DNA of 11,095 nt from an uncultured Ruminococcus sp. (GTDB taxonomy: Bacteria; Bacillota_A; Clostridia; Oscillospirales; Ruminococcaceae), in NCBI GenBank assembly GCA_937880065.1, contig CALFMA010000325.1:1-11095 (forward strand), written 5' to 3'. Every line of letters starts with the position of its first letter. The first letter of the stretch is position 1. The notes under the pieces were generated by a model that saw only the letters and a program-made list of their open reading frames with translations, was not told where the DNA came from and did not search any database. A program made the translations under genes and the position numbers. This document shows, in pieces, positions 1 through 5,436 of the stretch.

Positions 1-531
1 ATCCTCTTTATCGCAGACGAGGTCCAGACAGGTATCGGACGTACAGGAAAGCTCCTCGCTTCTGAGCATTACGGCGTAAAGCCTAATGTCACAACTCTCG
101 CAAAGGGACTCGCAGGCGGTATTCCAATCGGTGCCTGCGTCGCTGACGAAAGCTGTTGCGATGTCCTCTCAAAGAGTACACACGGCTCAACCTTCGGCGG
201 AAACCCTATCGCTTGTGCCGGCGGACTCGCAGTTCTGAATAAGGTCTGTGCAGAGGGCTTTATGACAGAGCTCTCAAAGAAGGCGGACTACCTGTGGGAA
301 AAGCTTTCGCAGATTGATGCGGTTGAAAAGGTATCCGGCAAGGGACTTATGATTGGTATGAATCTTAAAGGTAAGTCAGCAGCAGATGTCTGCAAGGCTT
401 GTCTCGACGAAGGACTCCTTGTCCTCACAGCAAAGGAAAAGCTCAGGCTCCTGCCTCCTCTTACAATTACATATGAGGAAATCGACAAGGGCATTGAAAT
501 ATTAAAGAAAGTATTAATGGGATTATTGTAA
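1..531 (+). CDS. argD: Acetylornithine aminotransferase, C-terminal part (5' end outside window)
   Basis: PLP-dependent class III aminotransferase. It converts N-acetylglutamate semialdehyde plus glutamate to N-acetylornithine plus 2-oxoglutarate in cytosolic arginine synthesis. The frame is open from base 1, so the gene begins upstream. The visible 176 residues are roughly the last 45% of a family protein of about 390 residues. Visible motifs are LFIADEVQTGIGRTG (residues 2-16; the Asp binds the PLP pyridine nitrogen), TLAKGLAGGIPIGA with the Schiff-base Lys at visible residue 35, and the HGSTFGGNP phosphate-binding loop. The internal ATG at 262 is not a start, because the homology runs straight through it. 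Codon use favours C-ending and AAG codons until about 490, then the last dozen codons turn AT-rich, just before the rearranged segment. No terminator follows directly. Other class III aminotransferases (ornithine, GABA) are less likely given the motif wording. No other arg genes are visible. Confidence 0.93.
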   Translation: MLFIADEVQTGIGRTGKLLASEHYGVKPNVTTLAKGLAGGIPIGACVADESCCDVLSKSTHGSTFGGNPIACAGGLAVLNKVCAEGFMTELSKKADYLWEKLSQIDAVEKVSGKGLMIGMNLKGKSAADVCKACLDEGLLVLTAKEKLRLLPPLTITYEEIDKGIEILKKVLMGLL

Positions 532-542
532 ATAAAATTATT

Positions 543-641
543 ATGTTAGTTGAAAAATTAAAACCTTTTTTGATGAATGATGGAGGAAATCTTGAATTTG
601 TTAAATATGAGAATAATATTGTTTATGTCTTTGGGAAAATA
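543..641 (+). pseudogene. NifU-like Fe-S scaffold domain, 5' fragment
   Basis: The first 29 codons read as the start of a NifU C-terminal-type domain: MLVEKLKPFLMNDGGNLEFV followed by a VYV strand. The PFLMNDGGN block is the family's DGG signature. A complete protein of this type is about 70-90 residues and carries a CxxC cluster-binding pair after the second strand. Here similarity stops at about base 630-640 and no CxxC follows. The frame stays open to 788, but those residues are the antisense of the neighbouring - strand gene. There is no ribosome binding site before the ATG at 543, only an AT-rich stretch 11 bases after argD. I read it as a non-functional remnant cut by the same breakpoint that removed the end of the radical SAM gene. 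The family call rests on about 30 residues. Confidence 0.6.
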
Positions 642-1112
642 AATCGAATTACTATTTACTCTGTAAACGTATTTGTTTCCAATTGTTTTTTCTGGTTGTT
701 GAGTACACTTTCCAGAAATAATCGCAGGAATAATCAATTCGCCATCACCAATAATGATATTTATTGGATTGAACGAATTCCATGTTAAAATATCTTGGTA
801 AATACTTTTAACTGCTTGTCCGCCAACAAAACATATACATGGATAGTTAATACTCTCTATTATGTACTTTACGATACAGTAATTTTGTGTAAAGATATTA
901 ATACCTATATAATCCGGAGATTTTGAGTTTAATAGTGATATTAATTCTGAAACAGGTTTATTAAGCTTTACAGAGTCGAGAACATCGACGTTGATACCAG
1001 ATTGTTCTATATAAGTTGCGATATAGCCCAATCCTAAAGGAGATAAGTATTGTTCCTGTTCTGATGTTGAATCCCAGAAAATAGGTGAGTTCAATAACAT
1101 GAAGTTTTTCAT
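558..1112 (-). pseudogene. Cobalamin-binding radical SAM protein, truncated to its B12-binding domain
   Basis: Residues 1 to about 160 match the N-terminal Rossmann-type cobalamin-binding domain of class B (BchE/P-methylase-like) radical SAM enzymes. The signs are an opening LLNSP strand, SPLGLGYIATYIEQSGINVDVLD at about residues 24-46, SPDYIGINIFTQNY, CFVGGQA at about 94-100, and IIIGDGELIIP at about 119-129. As usual for this subclass there is no DxHxxG motif. Family members run to about 450-600 residues, with a CxxxCxxC radical SAM barrel next. Here the frame ends after 184 residues, and the last 25 or so are merely the antisense of the NifU-like fragment. The whole catalytic domain is therefore missing. 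The start ATG overlaps the stop of the kinase gene upstream (ATGA, 1109-1112), which implies translational coupling in the intact ancestor. The product could fold as a lone B12 domain but cannot do radical chemistry. Confidence 0.72.
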
Positions 1113-1726
1113 AATTTACACCTGTTAACAATGTAAGAAATAATCTTAGTTACATTTTCATTTAAATTAGAGCTGTTATCGATAGACAATACATCAATAC
1201 CTTTTGATTTTAGAATTTCTATTCCTTCTTCCATTAGAGATAACTCGTTTTTAGATTGTGTGCCTTTTTCAAATCTTGTCAATTTATCTCTTTCCGAAAG
1301 CCTTTTCTGTAAGACCATTTCATCCGCGAAAATGACCAACTGTAAATCCGGTTGAACTATATTAGAATTAATACTAAGTATATAGTCAGAGCTAACGCCG
1401 TCCATTACTTGTAGAATTAATGATGAAAGAATATATCTATCAGTAATTACAATTTTGCCTTCATGTAATGCTGGAAGTATATCATTTGTAATGTGTTCAT
1501 ATCTGTCAGCAGCTACTAAGCAGGCAACACTAATGCCTTTATGAGTTTCTGCGTAATCACGTAAATAATTGCCTAACTTTGATTCAGTTGGTTCTCGTGT
1601 AATAAATGTATTGTACCCTTTAATCTCTAACTGTTTTTTTATCTCTGAAATTAATGTCGATTTTCCAGCACCATTTGGTCCGTCGACAGCTATAAAAAAA
1701 CCTAAATGATCGTTATGGTTAATCAT
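1109..1726 (-). CDS. Thymidylate-kinase-like nucleotide kinase
   Basis: A 205-residue P-loop kinase of the dTMP kinase family (typical length about 205-215), expected to phosphorylate a nucleoside monophosphate from ATP in the cytosol. Visible motifs are a Walker A loop DGPNGAGKST at residues 15-24, REPT at 44-47 (family REPGG), ITDRYILSSLILQ at 94-106 containing the DRY-xxS signature, and an Arg-rich LID stretch RLSERDKLTRFEKG at 142-155. It diverges from housekeeping enzymes: Asn replaces the usual Asp in the P-loop, and the GG of REPGG is lost. It may therefore act on another nucleotide, or be a second copy dedicated to a pathway. A ribosome binding site AAGGAAG lies five bases before the ATG. 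It overlaps the truncated B12-radical SAM gene by four bases. The base composition is AT-rich relative to the flanking operon, suggesting acquisition by transfer. The kinase fold is well supported; the substrate is not known. Confidence 0.82.
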   Translation of the reverse strand: MINHNDHLGFFIAVDGPNGAGKSTLISEIKKQLEIKGYNTFITREPTESKLGNYLRDYAETHKGISVACLVAADRYEHITNDILPALHEGKIVITDRYILSSLILQVMDGVSSDYILSINSNIVQPDLQLVIFADEMVLQKRLSERDKLTRFEKGTQSKNELSLMEEGIEILKSKGIDVLSIDNSSNLNENVTKIISYIVNRCKL

Positions 1727-1777
1727 AAGAGCTTCCTTTCAATAGGTTTATTCTTTTGCTTTGTACATATTGACGAA

Positions 1778-1854
1778 TGACAACCAAATGACAGTGTACC
1801 ACCCCCTCTGTTATCTAAACCGCACATACATCTCACTGTGCAGATTGGTTGTCA
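1778..1854. repeat. 10-bp inverted repeat with T9 tail (possible structured RNA or terminator)
   Basis: TGACAACCAA at 1778-1787 is perfectly complementary to TTGGTTGTCA at 1845-1854. Inside lies a weaker hairpin, GCACA (1822-1826) with TGTGC (1837-1841). On the + strand the closing arm is followed within a few bases by a run of nine T (about 1859-1867), as in an intrinsic terminator, but the 57-base loop is long for one. No + strand gene lies immediately upstream. It sits in the leader region of the - strand kinase gene. The pairing is seen directly; any function is conjecture. Confidence 0.5.
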
Positions 1855-1923
1855 GCCATTTTTTTTTGCGTAGATGTCTTTCCAAATACAGTAAAAAAGG
1901 GGTGAGGGTTGACACTGTCATTT
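1786..1923. repeat. 138-bp block bounded by 12-bp perfect inverted repeats (MITE-like)
   Basis: AAATGACAGTGT at 1786-1797 and ACACTGTCATTT at 1912-1923 are exact reverse complements at the ends of a 138-bp gene-free block. Inside each end the sequence stays pyrimidine-rich on one strand: ACCACCCCCTC at the left, and on the reverse strand CAACCCTCACCCC at the right. The terminal similarity may therefore extend beyond 12 bp. The layout resembles a small non-autonomous transposable element or the leftover ends of a deleted insertion sequence. I could not see a convincing target-site duplication, and no transposase is present. It lies exactly at the border between the AT-rich accessory segment and the housekeeping operon. 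Confidence 0.45.
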
Positions 1924-1931
1924 AGTACAAC

Positions 1932-1976
1932 AGGCAATAAATGCCGATAATTCGGGAATTTTATGCCTTATTTTTT
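1932..1976 (+). terminator. Terminator-like hairpin facing + strand, overlapping the rlmD stop codon
   Basis: On the + strand AGGCAATAAA (1932-1941) pairs with TTTATGCCT (1960-1968) with one bulged base, and an inner CCGA/TCGG stem (1944-1947 and 1952-1955) closes a four-base loop. A T-rich tail, TATTTTTT, follows to 1976. The T-run is only on the + side; read along - the hairpin begins within the last codons and stop of rlmD and is followed by GTTGTAC, a poor terminator tail. No + strand gene sits just upstream, so the hairpin is orphaned. It may originally have served argD. Confidence 0.5.
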
Positions 1977-3319
1977 GACATCAAAACTACGCACTCAACG
2001 TGCTTAGTTCCAGGGAAGAAATCTCCGCCGCATACCCTGTCCACGGAGTAGCCGTTTTCGGAGAGATATTTGGCATCACGGGCAGCAGTAGCAGGGTTGC
2101 AGGAAATCATAACAATTTTTTGTGGAGCAGCAGAGAGTATCACATCAAGGGACTGCTGAGAGCAGCCCTTTCTCGGCGGGTCAACCACAATAATATCGGG
2201 ATTACAGCCGTTTTTGTGGAGCTGAGAGAAAATTTCCCCTGCATCGCCGCAATGGAATTCCGCATTTGCCACATTATTATCAGCGGCATTTTTTCTTGCA
2301 TTTTCCACAGCTTCGGGAACAATTTCAATGCCCACGATTTTCTTTACTTTGTGAGCCATTGACAAACCGATAGTACCTGCACCGCAGTACAAATCCGCAA
2401 TAATTTCATCTCCCGAGGGATTGGCATATTCCAAAGCCTTAGCGTAAAGCCGTTCAGCCTGGGGAGTATTAATCTGATAAAAAGAAAGGGGCGAAATTTC
2501 AATTTTATTTCCGCACATTGTATCAGAAATTGTATCGCTTCCCCACAGAGTAACGCAGTTTTCACCGAGGATAACATTTGTTTTTGTGGGGTTAATATTC
2601 ATCACAATGCTCTTTATATCGGGATATTTCTCTGCCAGCCGCATACACAGGGAATTCAGCTGACGGCACATATCCTTACGCACCACAAGGCATACCATAA
2701 TTTCATCCGAATACGCACCTTTACGCAGATAAATGTGACGCATTATGCCTGTTCCCTTGGATTCATCATAGACAGGGAGCTTCTTTTTGTTGATAAATTC
2801 AAGAATATCTGCTGTGATACTGCTGAAAATCTGCGGCTGTAAGGGGCAGTCCTCAACGGCAATTACACGGTGACTTCTTGGAGCAAAAAATCCGCATATT
2901 GCCTTTCCGTCAACTACAGCAAGGGGATACTGTGCTTTATTGCGGTATCTGTCAGAATTATGGCTTGGGATGAATTCGTCATATTCAGGAGAAAGTCCGC
3001 CTATTCGTTCAAAGGCACTGCGTACCGTTTCATCTTTGGCACGACATTCCGCCTCATAGCTTATATGGCGGTAAACACAGCCGCCGCATTTCTTGTAAAC
3101 TCCGCAATCCCTCATTTCACGGTCGGGGGAAGGTGTAATCAGCTTATCCACAATGCCGAAGCAATAACTGCTTAAAACCTTGACAATTTTAATATCAGCC
3201 ACATCGCCTACAGCGGTTTCGGGAACAAATACAGCCATATTTTCAATACGGCAGACACCGCTGCCCTCGGAGGTAAGCCCCGTTATTTCTGCGGTGTAGA
3301 TTTGATTTTTCTCAGGCAT
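1961..3319 (-). CDS. rlmD: 23S rRNA (uracil-5-)-methyltransferase, RlmD/RumA family
   Basis: SAM-dependent enzyme that makes 5-methyluridine in 23S rRNA (position 1939 for RlmD; some Firmicutes homologues, RlmCD, also modify 747). At 452 residues it is normal length. An N-terminal TRAM RNA-binding domain (about 3-60) is followed by a [4Fe-4S] cluster set at Cys72, Cys78, Cys81 and Cys158, spaced as in RumA. The Rossmann methyltransferase domain shows DLYCGAGTIGLS (309-320), VDPPRKGC (379-386), the catalytic nucleophile Cys407 in MISCNP, and the proposed base Glu442 near the end. The start is decided by a strong AGGAGG eight bases before the ATG. That start lies inside the 3' end of hemZ (37-base overlap), so translation is probably coupled. 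It is the last gene of the recJ operon. Whether it is RlmD or the dual RlmCD cannot be told from sequence alone. Confidence 0.93.
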   Translation of the reverse strand: MPEKNQIYTAEITGLTSEGSGVCRIENMAVFVPETAVGDVADIKIVKVLSSYCFGIVDKLITPSPDREMRDCGVYKKCGGCVYRHISYEAECRAKDETVRSAFERIGGLSPEYDEFIPSHNSDRYRNKAQYPLAVVDGKAICGFFAPRSHRVIAVEDCPLQPQIFSSITADILEFINKKKLPVYDESKGTGIMRHIYLRKGAYSDEIMVCLVVRKDMCRQLNSLCMRLAEKYPDIKSIVMNINPTKTNVILGENCVTLWGSDTISDTMCGNKIEISPLSFYQINTPQAERLYAKALEYANPSGDEIIADLYCGAGTIGLSMAHKVKKIVGIEIVPEAVENARKNAADNNVANAEFHCGDAGEIFSQLHKNGCNPDIIVVDPPRKGCSQQSLDVILSAAPQKIVMISCNPATAARDAKYLSENGYSVDRVCGGDFFPGTKHVECVVLMSKNKA

Positions 3320-4788
3320 TGAGTAACCTCCTGTTTTTTCTCCATAAGTTCATCAAAGCGGTTGATGTATTCGTATGGGAATTTATAGTTGTGAATTCTG
3401 TTGATAAGTCCATCGGGATATACAAGTTTTGTAGATGCGGCACAGCCTGCACCGAGAATTGTCTGTGTTTCGTCCATAATGAAAATGTTGTACTGACTTT
3501 CATAGCCTTTTTTTGCGTATCCCACATTTTCAAGGTTGTCCACAGTATTTTTCTGACGGTACATATAGTAGGGGAGATAGCCCTCCGCCATAAGCTTTTC
3601 AATGCTGTAATCCACCATTTCAGCGGCAGGATTAGCCATATTCACATTTCCTTCACGGAAAAGAGTCGCCGAGCGTTTTACTGTCAGCGTATGAACGGTT
3701 ATGCTTTCGGGGGAAAGTTCCGTTATTTTATCAAGGGTATACTTGAAACTTTCAGCAGATTCCGTAGGAAGTCCTGCAATAAGGTCGGTATTTATATTGT
3801 CAAAACCGATTTTTCTTGCCAGTTCAAAGGCTTCAAGAGCCTCTTTTCCCGTATGCTGTCTGCCGATAACTTTGAGTACATCGTCATTGAGCGTCTGAGG
3901 ATTTACTGAAATTCTGTCAGCACCAAGTTCCTTTATAACACGGAGTTTTTCTTCTGTTATGGTATCGGGTCTGCCTGCTTCAAAGCTGTATTCCCTTATT
4001 CTGTCAAGGTCGAAATTAGCGGCAACAGCCTCCATAACTCTGCGTATATCCTCAGCGGAAATTGAAGTGGGAGTTCCGCCGCCGAAATAAATCGTATCAA
4101 TTTTTGTGTCACATTCCTTTACAAGTTTGCCGATAATTTCAAGTTCACGGCAAAGAGCGTCTATGTACTGGGGCATAAGCTTCATAGCCGATGCCATACT
4201 GTGTGACACGAATGAACAATAACTGCATCTTGTAGGGCAGAAAGGAATTGAAACATAAAGGCTTGCGGCAGATGTATCAATACTGTCAAGTATAGGCTGC
4301 TGATTTACGGCAGTTTCATAAGCAAGGGAAAGCTTGCTGTCTGAAAGTTCATATCTTTTCCGCAGAGTGTTTTCAATTTCCTCACGGGAAAGCCCTTTCG
4401 CCATAAGTTCCGTAACTTTTTTGACAGGGCGGATACCCGTCATAAGTCCCCAAGGGGGAGTAATGCCTGTTTTGCGGCAGAGTATGTGATAAATCAATCT
4501 GCAAAGTTCCTGTTCCGCAATGCTTTTTTCAGTATTTTCAGGGAGCAGGATTTCCTCCTTTTCGGGAGTATCGCCATTGAGCCGCACTTCTGCCTGCAAT
4601 TTCATTTCATTGCCTGCAACACTTTTTTCGGTTATAATATAGCTGTCACCCTGTGCTTCGGAAATATCTTCGGTGAAATTAAATCTTGCGGTATGGAAAA
4701 AAAGCTTGCAAATTGACTCAATTTCATATTTAAAAGAATTGCCGATCAGCACGATCGGCATTTTATAATCATCATTTTTATTTATCAT
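3283..4788 (-). CDS. hemZ: HemZ, coproporphyrinogen dehydrogenase-like radical SAM protein
   Basis: Radical SAM enzyme of the oxygen-independent coproporphyrinogen III oxidase family, HemZ branch, which would oxidatively decarboxylate coproporphyrinogen III in the cytosol. At 501 residues it matches the Bacillus HemZ length. An N-terminal HemZ-specific region (about 1-170, including WGLMTGIRPVK at 113-123) precedes the radical SAM domain. That domain begins SIPFCPTRCSYCSF, with cluster cysteines 184, 188 and 191, then GGGTPT (236-241), the EAGRPD segment (270-275) and a HemN-like C-terminal part. The ATG at 4788 has GAGG about seven bases upstream and lies three bases after the metallohydrolase stop. 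In anaerobes without a full haem pathway the true substrate is uncertain, and other HemN-family members (HemW-like) do different jobs. The gene contains a GC-rich hairpin soon after the start. Confidence 0.92.
   Translation of the reverse strand: MINKNDDYKMPIVLIGNSFKYEIESICKLFFHTARFNFTEDISEAQGDSYIITEKSVAGNEMKLQAEVRLNGDTPEKEEILLPENTEKSIAEQELCRLIYHILCRKTGITPPWGLMTGIRPVKKVTELMAKGLSREEIENTLRKRYELSDSKLSLAYETAVNQQPILDSIDTSAASLYVSIPFCPTRCSYCSFVSHSMASAMKLMPQYIDALCRELEIIGKLVKECDTKIDTIYFGGGTPTSISAEDIRRVMEAVAANFDLDRIREYSFEAGRPDTITEEKLRVIKELGADRISVNPQTLNDDVLKVIGRQHTGKEALEAFELARKIGFDNINTDLIAGLPTESAESFKYTLDKITELSPESITVHTLTVKRSATLFREGNVNMANPAAEMVDYSIEKLMAEGYLPYYMYRQKNTVDNLENVGYAKKGYESQYNIFIMDETQTILGAGCAASTKLVYPDGLINRIHNYKFPYEYINRFDELMEKKQEVTQCLRKIKSTPQK
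4741..4759 (-). other. 7-bp perfect stem-loop in early hemZ coding region
   Basis: GCCGATC (4741-4747) and GATCGGC (4753-4759) pair perfectly around a five-base loop, 30-48 bases after the hemZ start codon. In mRNA this GC-rich hairpin would sit just past the initiating ribosome. It could slow early elongation or be an accident of the codons for residues 10-16. Confidence 0.4.
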
Positions 4789-4791
4789 TTC

Positions 4792-5427
4792 TTATCCTCT
4801 GAATGGCTTCATATATGGATTATTGCGACGTTCATAGTCGAGGTCGGTGAACTCGTTATGACCGGGGTATACCTTATAGTTGCCCTCTAATTCGTTAAGC
4901 ATCTGTAAGGATTGCATCATATAGTGGGGGTCGCTGCCGGGGAAATCAGTTCTTCCCACAGAACAGCAGAAAAGAGTATCTCCCGAAAAGATAACACGCT
5001 CCTCATCGCAGATATAGCACACGCTTCCATGGGAATGCCCGGGGGTATGAAGTACACGGAAAGTATAATCTCCGTCACGGAGAATACAGCCGTCACGTAT
5101 TATCTCGTATTTCATAACAGGCTTAAAGGGCATAATTGAAATCATTGAATGAAGTGAAAGGGCGGAGCTTTCAAGCATAGGAGAGTCGGTTTCGTGAATG
5201 AAAACTTCTGCACCTGTAGCCTGACGCACTTCCTCAACTCCAGCTGTATGGTCAAAATGGCCGTGGGTGAGGAGGATTTTAGTAAGCTTCAGACTGTTCA
5301 TTTTAAGGTATTCTATAAGAAGCCGTGGAGAGCCTCCCACATCAATGGCAACGCATTGATGCGGGGCAGTTACTGCGATATAGCAGTTGGCTTTAAGCTC
5401 TCCAAGCTGTAATGTTTTAATATTCAT
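4792..5427 (-). CDS. MBL-fold metallohydrolase, glyoxalase II-like
   Basis: A 211-residue metallo-beta-lactamase-fold hydrolase of the small glyoxalase-II-like group common in Firmicutes. Members bind two metals and hydrolyse thioesters or related substrates in the cytosol; the actual substrate here is unknown. All metal ligands are visible: the THGHFDH motif (54-60, with His55, His57, Asp59 and His60), His131 in TPGHSHG, Asp150 in FSGDTLF and His190 in YPGHNE. It lacks the long C-terminal domain of classical glyoxalase II, which fits the short length. An AGGAGG lies five bases before the ATG and the gap from rel is nine bases. Its place between rel and hemZ is a recurrent Clostridia arrangement, as far as I recall. 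The fold is certain; a specific name is not given because the substrate cannot be read from sequence. Confidence 0.9.
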   Translation of the reverse strand: MNIKTLQLGELKANCYIAVTAPHQCVAIDVGGSPRLLIEYLKMNSLKLTKILLTHGHFDHTAGVEEVRQATGAEVFIHETDSPMLESSALSLHSMISIMPFKPVMKYEIIRDGCILRDGDYTFRVLHTPGHSHGSVCYICDEERVIFSGDTLFCCSVGRTDFPGSDPHYMMQSLQMLNELEGNYKVYPGHNEFTDLDYERRNNPYMKPFRG

Positions 5428-5436
5428 AGCTGCCTC

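Noticed and set aside
543..788. The whole 81-codon + frame as a functional NifU protein
   Set aside because: Only the first 29 or so residues fit the family, there is no CxxC and no ribosome site, and the rest is antisense to the B12-binding gene.
1727..1960. A strong promoter for the kinase gene on the - strand
   Set aside because: Only weak boxes can be assembled (for example TTGGTT with TACAAA at 16 bases); not enough to annotate.
2000..2362. Long + strand open frame inside rlmD (and similar ones inside hemZ, rel and recJ)
   Set aside because: These lie opposite genes with complete conserved motifs, lack ribosome sites and resemble no family.
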